Shown here: piece by piece, positions 1 through 5,533 of the stretch
Layout of the letters: every line of letters starts with the position of its first letter
Numbering within the stretch: the first letter of the stretch is position 1
Origin: CAZAQS01 sp964486825
GTDB lineage: Bacteria; Chloroflexota; Anaerolineae; Anaerolineales; UBA4823
Assembly (NCBI GenBank): GCA_964486825.1
Contig: CAZAQS010000148.1
Coordinates: 1 to 11,365 of the forward strand
Direction of reading: 5' to 3'
Length of the DNA: 11,365 bases
Position numbers and translations under genes: made by a program
The notes under the pieces: model-generated
Seen by the model: only the letters and a program-made list of their open reading frames with translations
Told to the model about the DNA's origin: nothing
Databases searched by the model: none

Positions 1-10
1 GCCATTGGTT

Positions 11-45
11 ACAGGTTCGGCGAACACAGTACGTTCGAATCCTGT
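11..45 (+). other. Dyad core of copy A, candidate recombinase core site
   Basis: The left arm ACAGGTTCGGCGAAC (11-25) and right arm GTTCGAATCCTGT (33-45) pair through outer ACAGG/CCTGT and inner CGAAC/GTTCG, with a 5/3 internal mismatch, around a 7-base centre ACAGTAC (26-32). Two inverted arms around a 6-8 base centre is the usual layout of a tyrosine recombinase core site. The equivalent outer arms in copy D are GAAGG/CCTTC, so pairing is kept although the bases change. An RNA or folded single-strand role is also possible. Confidence 0.55.
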
Positions 46-59
46 CGCGCTCATTTGAT

Positions 60-78
60 TTTGTCTCATAGAGACAAA
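60..78 (+). other. Linker hairpin of copy A
   Basis: TTTGTCTC (60-67), loop ATA, GAGACAAA (71-78) form an 8-bp perfect stem. Copy C has the same hairpin in the same place, with one stem pair changed from T-A to C-G and a longer stem. Copy D lacks it. Confidence 0.6.
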
Positions 79-133
79 CACCTACTTTCACCCCCAAAAA
101 AGAGGTAAAAATTGGGTGATTTCCTCCACCAAG

Positions 134-155
134 ACCTGCTGAATGGTAGGTTTTT
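134..155 (+). terminator. Intrinsic terminator of copy A
   Basis: ACCTGCT (134-140), loop GAAT, GGTAGGT (145-151, two G-T pairs), then a run of T to 155. The same hairpin in stronger form (ACCTGCC/GGCAGGT plus T5) occurs in copies C and D, each preceded by CCAAG. It lies just after the tRNA-like segment, as a tRNA terminator would. Confidence 0.65.
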
Positions 156-231
156 GTATTTAATCTCTCACTTCGACCCCTTTTTTGGAAATGCTGGAAA
201 AACGGCTCAGAATTTATTTCCAATGTACTTG

Positions 232-578
232 TTTTTAGAGCCGGTCAACCCAGTAGATGAAGATCGCGTATTCCTCAACTCAGAAGGCTTCCCTATCACG
301 CACACCACCGTCGAAAAGTTATTTCAAAGGGTGAAGCAGCGAGCTGAAATAGCCAGGTTTCATCCGCACGCCTGCTGGCATACATTTGCCGTGCGCTATT
401 TGATCCATGGCGGAGATGCCTTCAGCTTTCAGAAAATTCTGGGGCATACCTCGTTGGAGATGACGCGTAAGTAAGTGTCCTGGCATCCGATGATGTGAAA
501 GAAAAGCACAGGCGCTTCAGTCCGCTGGATAATCTGGGATTCAGGGTGAAGGGGAGAGGGAGGTTGATGCTCAGGTAA
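232..578 (+). pseudogene. Tyrosine recombinase (phage integrase family), C-terminal fragment, inactivated
   Basis: The translation from 232 to 471 matches the C-terminal half of the catalytic domain of a tyrosine recombinase: DRVFLNSEGFPIT, then HPHACWHTFAVRYL and ILGHTSLEMTRK. In this family the conserved run is HxxRH...GH-x8-Y. Here the box II Arg codon is TGG (Trp, 376-378) and the catalytic Tyr codon is TAA (472-474). Downstream, after a one-base shift, the family tail continues as SLASDDVKEKHRRFSP to a stop at 576-578. The N-terminal domain and first catalytic Arg are absent; the sequence before 232 is repeat copy A. Arg-to-Trp, nonsense at Tyr and a frameshift together make it a dead gene. 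It is probably a relic of the enzyme that used the att-like repeats, which is inference. Confidence 0.85.
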
Positions 579-585
579 TCGTGAT

Positions 586-1422
586 TTATCGTATTGAAAT
601 ATTTTCTGTAACAGCCAAGCGGATCAATGGCATGACCTGGATCCGTTCCGCAAGCGGATAGGCTTTTTCTCCAGGGTACAAGACAATCAGGCTATCTAAT
701 TGAAGATCCTCCATCGCAATCTTCATGGAAGGTGTCAAGCGTGGTGCATCCTTGCGTTTACATTCAACACCGATGCGTTTGCCATCTTTCAATAACAGAA
801 GATCCAGCTCTGCGCCGTTGTGGGTACCCCAGAAATAGGCCTCATCTGGGCGCACAGCTTTGATGGTCTCCTCGATGGCGTACCCCTCCCAAGAAGCTCC
901 GATTTTAGGATGGGTGTAAAGTACCAGCTCGGAATGGATACCCAGCAAGGTGTGAAGCAAACCAGAGTCGCGGAAATAGATTTTTGGCGACTTGACTTGA
1001 CGCTTGTGGATATTTGCATACCAGGGCTGCAGCACCCGGATCATGAATACGCCCTCAAGGATGTCCAAGTAGCGGCGCACGGTCATATCGCTGACGCCAA
1101 ACGAACGGGATGCTTCTGCCGCATTCCAGATTTGACCATGATAGTGGGCCAGCATGGTCCAGAAGCGCATCAATGTGGCGGCTGGAATTTGGATACCCCA
1201 TTGTGGTAAGTCACGTTCTAAGAAGATCTGGATGAAATTCTTGCGCCAGACCTGGCTGTCTGCGTCATTGCCTGCCAGATAAGAGAGGAGAAAACCACCA
1301 CGCAGCCAATGTTGGTTCAATCTTTCCTGACCTACTTCTGCCAGGCTAAATCCACTGACAGAAATGGTTTCCAGGCGGCCTGCCAGCGACTCGGAAGCTT
1401 CTCGAACCAGGTCTGGCGAGGC
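586..1422 (-). pseudogene. AAA_14/DUF4143 ATPase, C-terminal part only
   Basis: The minus-strand translation begins recognisably at ASPDLVREASESLAGR (about 1422), the end of the AAA_14 ATPase domain. It continues through the DUF4143 region (RDLPQWGIQIPAATLMRFWTM, then SFGVSDMTVRRYLDILEGVF and KIYFRDSGLLHTLLGI) and ends in the usual nuclease-like tail (ELDLLL then GVECKRK), with a stop at 586. Family members are about 380-430 residues and start with a P-loop ATPase half. Here Walker A and B are missing. The reading frame stays open upstream to 1734, but that stretch matches an antisense recombinase scrap and intergenic DNA, so I do not count it. Such proteins are common in accessory islands; their cellular role is poorly defined. 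The fragment is unlikely to act as an ATPase. Confidence 0.8.
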
Positions 1423-1474
1423 ATCGTTCATCAAGGTCTTGTCGGCAAGCCTTGAAGCTACCCGAGAAAGGTTG

Positions 1475-1552
1475 CGCAACTTCTCCATCATGATGCTTTT
1501 CTTGGACACCGGAATAAGGCTTGACGAGCTGGTGAATTTTAAGCTTTCCCTT
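1475..1552 (+). pseudogene. Scrap of a tyrosine recombinase with the first catalytic Arg
   Basis: The plus strand reads RNFSIMMLFLDTGIRLDELV followed by NFKLS. This matches the box I region of tyrosine recombinases (pattern LLLDTGLRISELLxLK), with the catalytic Arg at 1517-1519. Homology is lost on both sides within about 30 residues. It lies downstream of the C-terminal recombinase fragment at 232-578, so the two pieces are in the wrong order to be one simply interrupted gene. They come from two copies or from a rearrangement. Confidence 0.6.
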
Positions 1553-1673
1553 AAGGGTTTATCCACATGGGGTGCCGGATCAAGGTTGATCCGATGGCGA
1601 TGCTTTGCTCGTAGGTTCCCTGGACATTTGTAATTCGAACTTCGTAGACGCCATCCTCGAAAGTTGCAAACAT
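1551..1673 (-). CDS. Possible small ORF, 40 residues, unrecognised
   Basis: ATG at 1673 to TAA at 1551 encodes a protein-like sequence (FEDGVYEVRITNVQGTYEQS and on to HPMWINP). I do not recognise it. The frame is also open upstream to the insertion sequence border at 1682, so it may be the 3' end of a gene cut by that insertion. There is no clear ribosome binding site; TATATA directly precedes the ATG. It could be chance. Confidence 0.25.
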   Translation of the reverse strand: MFATFEDGVYEVRITNVQGTYEQSIAIGSTLIRHPMWINP

Positions 1674-1681
1674 TATATATA

Positions 1682-1697
1682 GAAGTTACGCAGTTGA
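1682..1697 (+). repeat. IS left terminal inverted repeat
   Basis: GAAGTTACGCAGTTGA pairs with 2709-2724 at 14 of 16 positions. It sits 25 bases upstream of the transposase ATG. Confidence 0.75.
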
Positions 1698-1721
1698 GAG
1701 GGAGCATGCTAAACTTGAAGC

Positions 1722-2720
1722 ATGAACCCTCCAAAATGTGACGAAATGGATTACATCAACTTTCTGATAGCGGCTCAACGAGTGTTTAGCAGCGTTGAAG
1801 CCTCGCAAACTCATCCGGCTGAAGAACAAGCGCCAGCGCACGACGCCTACACGCGTCTGCTTCAGCGATTGCCACCGGACAGCCAGGTGCTGTGGCGAGA
1901 AGTCAAACCCATGGTGCAGTTCAAGCAAGGCGTATTGGTCATCGATGACAGCACTCTGGACAAACCTTATGCTTCGCACATGGCGCTGGTCAGCCGGCAC
2001 TGGTCTGGCAAACATCATGCCGTGGTGCAGGGCATCAACTTGATCTCGCTGGTCTGGACGGATCGTGAATGCCGCCTGCCGTGTGATTTTCGACTTTACA
2101 ACAAGGCCGAGGATGGTTTGAGTAAGAATGACCACTTTCAACAGCTGATCGAACAGGCCAAGCAGCGCGGATTTGAGCCAGAACTGGTGGTTTTCGATAG
2201 CTGGTATAGTGGTTTGGCTAATCTCAAACTGCTGCGGAGCCTGAAATGGCACTGGCTGACGCAGCTCAAGAGCAACCGGGAAGTCAGTCTCGACCGGAGT
2301 GGCAATCGTGCCATCCGCGAGATCTTTATTCCGTCTCATGGCTGTTTGGTGCATCTCAAGGGTTATGGCTGGGTCAAGGTGTTTCGAACGGTCGGCACAA
2401 ACGGCGACGCGGAATATTGGGCGACCAGCCGCCTGGACATGACCATTGAGCAAGCCGCCTTCCATGCACTGGATGCCTGGCAGATAGAGGTTTACCATCG
2501 CGGGCTGAAACAGTTTACGGGTGTTGAACGGGGTCAATATCGGCTGGAGGTCTCGCAGCGCAATCATATTAGTCTGGCGATCCGGGCATTTGTTCGCCTG
2601 GAAGCACATCATCGGCTTCAGACCGGTATATCTTGGTTTGAAGCGAAGACTGACATTACTCGTTCCGCAATGCGCTTGTATCTGGCTCATCCGACTATTA
2701 CCCTCGGTTCAACTGCGTAA
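1722..2720 (+). CDS. DDE transposase, IS701/IS4-like
   Basis: This 332-residue protein looks full length. It carries the DDE triad of the IS4/IS701-type RNase H fold: VIDDSTLDKPYA (D75/D76), VVFDSWYSGL (D159) and WQIEVYHRGLKQ (E256 within a YxRG motif, matching the Y-R-K signature). RHWSGKHHAVVQGINLISLV and the LKGYGWVKVFR segment are typical of this branch. It would cut and rejoin the ends of its own element. The N-terminus MNPP and the C-terminus within the right inverted repeat fit a complete gene, and no frameshift or stop is seen. A long minus-strand frame lies antisense to it and is not counted. Family assignment between IS701 and a neighbouring IS4 group is from memory of the motifs. 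Confidence 0.9.
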   Translation: MNPPKCDEMDYINFLIAAQRVFSSVEASQTHPAEEQAPAHDAYTRLLQRLPPDSQVLWREVKPMVQFKQGVLVIDDSTLDKPYASHMALVSRHWSGKHHAVVQGINLISLVWTDRECRLPCDFRLYNKAEDGLSKNDHFQQLIEQAKQRGFEPELVVFDSWYSGLANLKLLRSLKWHWLTQLKSNREVSLDRSGNRAIREIFIPSHGCLVHLKGYGWVKVFRTVGTNGDAEYWATSRLDMTIEQAAFHALDAWQIEVYHRGLKQFTGVERGQYRLEVSQRNHISLAIRAFVRLEAHHRLQTGISWFEAKTDITRSAMRLYLAHPTITLGSTA

Positions 2721-2724
2721 GTCC
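2709..2724 (-). repeat. IS right terminal inverted repeat
   Basis: Partner of 1682-1697. The transposase stop codon TAA (2718-2720) lies inside this repeat, so the coding region runs into the element's end. Confidence 0.75.
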
Positions 2725-2822
2725 TAAATAAATTAATTTTCGTTGGAGTAAGCTGTGATATTATCGCGGCAAATTACGCGGTTTTTGACCTAAGGATCCT
2801 AAAAATTAACACTATTCTTATT

Positions 2823-2828
2823 GGAGGG
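2823..2828 (+). promoter_or_regulatory. Ribosome binding site deciding the SRPBCC gene start
   Basis: GGAGGG lies 4 bases before the ATG at 2833. This favours that ATG over the in-frame TTG at 2821, which overlaps the site itself. Confidence 0.7.
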
Positions 2829-2832
2829 TTCG

Positions 2833-3264
2833 ATGTCCATATTTGTTGAGGTATCGAAGGTGGTTGAACGACCTGTAGAAGAGGTTTTTCGCATCCATGC
2901 GACAGAGCATGTACGCAATCACCCTCGTTGGGACCCAAATATTCAGCTTGAGCAGATAACGAAAGGCCCGCTAGGAGAAGGGACTATGATCAAAAGGATC
3001 AATTCTCACAGCAGCGTACCGGTAGAAGGAACAATGGAGGTGGTCGCATTCGAACCAAACAAGTCAATGGGGATGATCATAAAAGACGGGCCTGTTGAGA
3101 TACGGGTGTTTGCTTTTTATGAAGAGAAAAGTCCAGACCGAACAATCCTTACTCTACAAACCGAGTTTTTTGGATTGGATGAGTCTGTTGCCCAAAGCGC
3201 CATGACCAGCCAGATGGAGGATGCAATCCAAAATCATAAGCGGTTTATTGAGTCACAACCATAA
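2833..3264 (+). CDS. SRPBCC-fold (polyketide cyclase/START-like) protein
   Basis: The 143-residue intact frame has the hallmarks of the SRPBCC superfamily. It opens with FVEVSKVVERPVEEVFRI (first strand plus the P-x-EVF helix start), then NHPRWDPNI. A GEGTMIKRI strand follows, then the paired strands VPVEGTMEVVAFEPNKSMGM and RTILTLQTEFFG, and a long C-terminal amphipathic helix (SQMEDAIQNHKRFIES). The family length is about 140-150 residues. These proteins form a hydrophobic ligand pocket; the ligand cannot be told from sequence and no catalytic residues are conserved across the family. It is a single soluble cytosolic protein with no signal peptide. It stands alone between the insertion sequence and repeat copy B, so it is probably island cargo. 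Confidence 0.85.
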   Translation: MSIFVEVSKVVERPVEEVFRIHATEHVRNHPRWDPNIQLEQITKGPLGEGTMIKRINSHSSVPVEGTMEVVAFEPNKSMGMIIKDGPVEIRVFAFYEEKSPDRTILTLQTEFFGLDESVAQSAMTSQMEDAIQNHKRFIESQP

Positions 3265-3373
3265 GAATATTTGTTGAGAAGTGGTTGGAAAACGTACCGC
3301 TGCGACTGAGCCCGTCCATAATCTGCTTGATGTAATAAACATCGTCTATAGAGATCAGCGAACCAGTTGTATA

Positions 3374-3402
3374 AAACTAATCGCCTGACCTCCGATTAGT
3401 TT
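3374..3402. other. 10-bp perfect inverted repeat downstream of the SRPBCC gene
   Basis: AAACTAATCG (3374-3383), 9-base loop, CGATTAGTTT (3393-3402). The stem is AT-rich and followed only by TTT, so it could be a weak bidirectional terminator for the SRPBCC transcript or a protein-binding dyad. The surrounding stretch 3265-3448 shows no recognisable gene. Confidence 0.45.
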
Positions 3403-3448
3403 CCATTCCACTGAACACAAAAGTGTTGACTGAGGTTTTTCAAACGCA

Positions 3449-3483
3449 TCCAATGTACGTGCTATGATATCCGTCCAATGTAC
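3449..3483 (+). repeat. Two direct TCCAATGTAC motifs upstream of copy B
   Basis: TCCAATGTAC occurs at 3449-3458 and 3474-3483, 25 bases apart, around a -10-like TATGAT (3463-3468). The same 10-mer occurs at 219-228 and 6493-6502 on the other side of the dyad in copies A and D. Such direct repeats could be arm-type recombinase sites or operators of a lost recombinase promoter. A TTGACT lies at 3426-3431, but its distance to TATGAT is too long for an ordinary promoter. Confidence 0.55.
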
Positions 3484-3619
3484 AAGGTGAAAACAAGCAG
3501 GCCACTGGATGGGAGAAGCGTTTTGATGGCTCTGTCCTTTTAAGCCAAGCGCTCTTTGTTTGGCCGCCATTGGGTTGAAGGTTCGGCGAACACAGTACGT
3601 TCGAATCCTGTCGCGCTCA
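3474..3619 (+). repeat. Composite att-like repeat, copy B (dyad half)
   Basis: This copy aligns without gaps to copy D (6220-6365), 146 bases each. The last 89 bases (3531-3619 against 6277-6365) differ at only five positions, while the first part is more diverged. It includes a hairpin GCCAAGC/GTTTGGC (3544-3564) and the dyad with left arm GAAGGTTCGGCGAAC (3577-3591), centre ACAGTAC (3592-3598) and right arm GTTCGAATCCTGT (3599-3611). The left arm is of D type; the centre and right arm are of A type. It ends in CGCGCTCATTT, after which the AbiE module begins instead of the linker/terminator seen in A and D. Confidence 0.8.
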
Positions 3620-3661
3620 TTTACTGAGAATAGTCTTTCAGCACAATATTTATAGATTCTA

Positions 3662-3692
3662 TTGTAATAAGTTGCCAATTATGGTATCTTAT
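3662..3692 (+). promoter_or_regulatory. Promoter and operator-like palindrome of the first AbiE module
   Basis: A -35-like TTGTAA (3662-3667) and -10-like TATCTT (3685-3690) are 17 bases apart. The ATG follows 6 bases after the -10, so transcription would start at or next to the A of the start codon (leaderless). A 26-base imperfect palindrome (3667-3692; ATAAG...CTTAT, 9 of 11 half-site matches) covers the spacer and -10. AbiEi antitoxins are known to repress their own promoter at inverted repeats. Confidence 0.5.
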
Positions 3693-3696
3693 TCGC

Positions 3697-4334
3697 ATGG
3701 AATTTTCTGATCTTTTGGATATCGTCCAGGACGAGCCGGTTTTCGATACCGGACTGCTTCTGGCCGGAGATGTGAACCCGCGCGAAATCCGCCGCCAACT
3801 CTCGCGTTGGAGGCAGTCTGGTAAGATCTACCAGCTTCGCCGTGGTCTCTACTGCCTGGCGCCTCCATTCCAAAAAATAAATCCCCATCCATTCCTGGTT
3901 GCCAACCGCCTGCTCTCCGCCTCGTATGTCAGCCTCAGTCTGCACTGGCATATTACGGCATGATCCCTGAGCATGTACCGGTGACGACCAGCGTCACCAC
4001 CAGCCGCCCGGCGCGCTGGGAAACACCTTTGGGAATTTTTGACTTTCGCCATATTCAAATCCCCTTTTTTGATGGCTTCCGTATGGTTGATCTCGGTGAT
4101 AAGCAGCAAGCCTTTATTGCCATTCCGGAAAAAGCCCTGCTGGACTTGATTTACCTGCAACCGGGAGGGGAGACGCTCGATTATCTCGTCGAGTTAAGAC
4201 TAAGCAATTTGGACCGGTTGGACTGGCAGCTTCTCAAGCGCTTTGCCAGGAAGACTCAGAAACCCAAGCTGCTGCGCGCTGTCGCAACCATCCAGGGTCT
4301 TGCAGAGAAAGAAGGGGAGTATGAGAGCCTATGA
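3697..4334 (+). pseudogene. abiEi: AbiEi-type antitoxin (type IV TA), one-base frameshift
   Basis: The first frame (3697-3963) encodes the N-terminal winged-helix part: REIRRQLSRWRQSGKIYQLRRGLYCL. The second frame (from before 3960 to 4334) encodes the C-terminal domain: MIPEHVPVTTSVTTSRP, IPFFDGFRMVDLG and IAIPEKALLDLIYLQPGG. Joined, they give the usual family order SYVSL-x-SALAYYGMIPEHVP. The break is a missing base near 3936: adding one base after CTC restores a single frame of about 213 residues, the normal length. AbiEi is the antitoxin and autorepressor that counters the AbiEii nucleotidyltransferase without binding it. The stop overlaps the toxin ATG (ATGA). It is a pseudogene unless the indel is a sequencing error; no slippery site is evident. 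Confidence 0.85.
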
Positions 4335-4689
4335 AAGCCTATATTGAGCAGCTATTAAGAGACGCGGCTGATCCGATCCATGGCCGCAACCTTGTGCGTG
4401 AATATTTGCAGGCAAGAATTTTGGAAGGCTTGCAGCATGCCGGAGCGATGATCCACCTGGCTTTTCAAGGCGGTACAGCGCTTCGTTTCTTGTTTGCCAT
4501 CCCTCGATATTCAGAAGACCTGGACTTCGCTTTGGAAAAGCCAGCAGCGAGCTACGATTTTCGTGCCTACTTGCGAGCCATTCAGGATGGATTCGCAAAG
4601 GAAGGTTACCAGATTGGGATCAAGTTCAACGACAGAAAGACGGTGCACTCCGCCTTTTTAAGATTCAATATGCTTCTCTATGTTCACTC

Positions 4690-4714
4690 GATTTTGTCCC
4701 GAAGGGACAAAATC
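4690..4714 (+). other. Linker hairpin of copy C
   Basis: GATTTTGTCCC (4690-4700), loop GAA, GGGACAAAATC (4704-4714) form an 11-bp perfect stem. It corresponds to the copy A hairpin with a compensatory pair change (T-A to C-G). Confidence 0.65.
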
Positions 4715-4765
4715 CCACTTTTAACCCTGAAAAGGGGTGAAAAACGAGCGTTTCTTCCCACCAAG

Positions 4766-4786
4766 ACCTGCCGTTGGCAGGTTTTT
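4766..4786 (+). terminator. Intrinsic terminator of copy C
   Basis: ACCTGCC (4766-4772), loop GTT, GGCAGGT (4776-4782), then T to 4786. It lies just 3' of the truncated toxin and between the two convergent TA modules, ending plus-strand transcripts before the minus-strand toxin. Confidence 0.75.
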
Positions 4787-4789
4787 GCG

Positions 4790-5533
4790 TTACTGGATCG
4801 GGTCCGTTTTTTCCTGTTCTCGCTCTAACAGAGCAAGGGTTTCAGGTATCAAGACTTTTCGTATCTGTTGGACCTTTTTATCAGGCAAGAGTGTGTTAAG
4901 GTCTTCGTTAATGATAGTTTGTGTCACATGCGTTTTTATAAAGTTGGATAGTTCTTTTAGATAATCGAGAACTGCGAGGCTGGTCCGTTCTTCGATGACC
5001 GGCGTATGGTAAGAATATCCAGATACAAGAAAATGATGGATATCATAGATATCCCTTCCTGCCACACTTTTCCGCAAGCTGAAGCGATCTGTCACTGCGA
5101 CAAGCTTATTCGCAAACATGGTTTCGATTGTCTGACAGGTCATAAACCGGTCAATTTCCGGCAGGTACTGTGGCTTGTATTGGTTAGACTTCACCTGCAT
5201 GCTGCTTGCGCTTACTTTAAGCGTGCTCCGCTTTCCGGGAACAGATGGATAACGAAGCTGGAAAAATAGCGCCTTGTCGAACTCCAATGTCACTTTCAGG
5301 TCGAGGTGATCGAACACATAGTGGAATTCATCTCTCAAGGCGCCTTCATCGGCGTTTTGTAGCACATCAAAGTCTAAATCAACTGAAAACCGATCAAGGT
5401 ATCCAAGCATTGCAGCGCAAGTACCGCCTTTGAAGGCAAGGTGTTGCGACAGAGCCGGCCTGTCGATAATCTCGATCAGCAGCCGGTTCAGATGTGATTT
5501 ATGAATTGTGTCTTCCGGACGTATGTTGATCAT
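4790..5533 (-). CDS. abiEii: AbiEii/AbiGii-type nucleotidyltransferase toxin (type IV TA), intact
   Basis: The 247-residue protein has all four family motifs: motif I HLAFKGGTCAAML (GGT 36-38) with FSVDLDFDV (D52, D54); motif II strand RSTLKVSAS (around K106); motif III TIETMFANKLVAVTDR (E137, K143); motif IV AGRDIYDIHHF (R160, D161, D164). It belongs to the DNA polymerase beta-like nucleotidyltransferase fold, acts in the cytosol, and in characterised AbiE systems arrests growth or aborts phage infection. It starts with ATG at 5533, overlapping the stop of the upstream antitoxin by 4 bases (ATGA), so translation is coupled. Its 3' end stops 4 bases beyond the copy C terminator's T run and overlaps the tail of the convergent truncated toxin. 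It is only distantly similar to that toxin, so the two modules are not a recent duplication. Confidence 0.88.
   Translation of the reverse strand: MINIRPEDTIHKSHLNRLLIEIIDRPALSQHLAFKGGTCAAMLGYLDRFSVDLDFDVLQNADEGALRDEFHYVFDHLDLKVTLEFDKALFFQLRYPSVPGKRSTLKVSASSMQVKSNQYKPQYLPEIDRFMTCQTIETMFANKLVAVTDRFSLRKSVAGRDIYDIHHFLVSGYSYHTPVIEERTSLAVLDYLKELSNFIKTHVTQTIINEDLNTLLPDKKVQQIRKVLIPETLALLEREQEKTDPIQ

Larger units (their letters stand above)
1..230 (+). repeat. Composite att-like repeat, copy A (5' end cut by window)
   Basis: This copy contains, in order, the tRNA-3'-end-like dyad (11-45), a hairpin (60-78), an intrinsic terminator (134-155) and the motif TTCCAATGTACTT (218-230). The dyad end and the CGCGCTCATTT that follows recur in copies B and D. 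The linker with hairpin recurs in copy C, the terminator in C and D, and the final motif in D. The T-loop-like GTTCGAATCC and the 3' CGCGCTCA resemble the end of a tRNA gene, but no complete tRNA is present. I read it as an attachment site or remnant of one; this is inference from the repeat architecture. Confidence 0.75.
1682..2724 (+). mobile_element. IS701-like insertion sequence, about 1.04 kb
   Basis: The terminal inverted repeats are GAAGTTACGCAGTTGA at 1682-1697 and the reverse complement of GGACTTACGCAGTTGA at 2709-2724, matching at 14 of 16 positions with the inner 12 (TTACGCAGTTGA) identical. They enclose one transposase gene. The adjacent tetramers are TATA on the left and TAAA on the right, so no exact target duplication is visible and the exact ends are uncertain by a base or two. 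The family name rests on the transposase. Confidence 0.8.
4686..4787 (+). repeat. Composite att-like repeat, copy C (hairpin and terminator half)
   Basis: This copy aligns to copy A 55-156: GATTTTGTC..GACAAA hairpin, an ACCC/GGGGT-rich stretch, TTTC.TCC..CCAAGACCTGC, terminator and TTTTTG. It lacks the dyad. Together with copy B it makes one complete unit interrupted by the AbiE module. Its left edge cuts the AbiEii reading frame. Confidence 0.8.
4331..4828 (+). pseudogene. abiEii: AbiEii-type nucleotidyltransferase toxin, C-terminally truncated and fused to repeat sequence
   Basis: Residues 1 to about 117 match AbiEii: HLAFQGGTALRFL (motif I, GGT 47-49), YSEDLDFAL (D63, D65, metal-binding pair) and VHSAFLRFNMLLY. 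From about 4686 the frame runs into repeat copy C, so the last 48 residues are translation of the hairpin, terminator and antisense of the neighbouring toxin's 3' end. The family's motifs III (conserved K) and IV (RDxYD-like) are missing, so the enzyme should be inactive. Its start is coupled to abiEi by a 4-bp overlap. AbiEii proteins transfer nucleotides from NTP substrates and arrest growth. Confidence 0.85.

Noticed and set aside
112..231. Start of the recombinase frame at TTG 112
   Set aside because: This stretch is the terminator and flank of repeat copy A, conserved at DNA level with copies C and D; recombinase homology starts only near 232.
1423..1734. N-terminal extension of the DUF4143 frame
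   Set aside because: It reads antisense through a recombinase scrap and noncoding DNA, lacks Walker motifs and does not resemble the AAA_14 N-terminus.
1686..2690. 334-residue minus-strand ORF across the insertion sequence
   Set aside because: It is antisense to the transposase, which has complete DDE motifs; the minus translation shows no family features.
3531..3619. A tRNA gene (T-loop GTTCGAATCC, 3' end CGCGCTCA); the same in copies A and D
   Set aside because: No 5' acceptor strand pairing with CGCGCTC is found 70-95 bases upstream, the T stem carries extra bases, and the T stem of copy D cannot pair in the normal way. Only a tRNA-end-like sequence is present.
3355..3678. 107-residue minus-strand ORF through repeat copy B
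   Set aside because: Its sequence (ERDRIRTYCVRR...) is the antisense of the tRNA-like segment, a common source of spurious ORFs.
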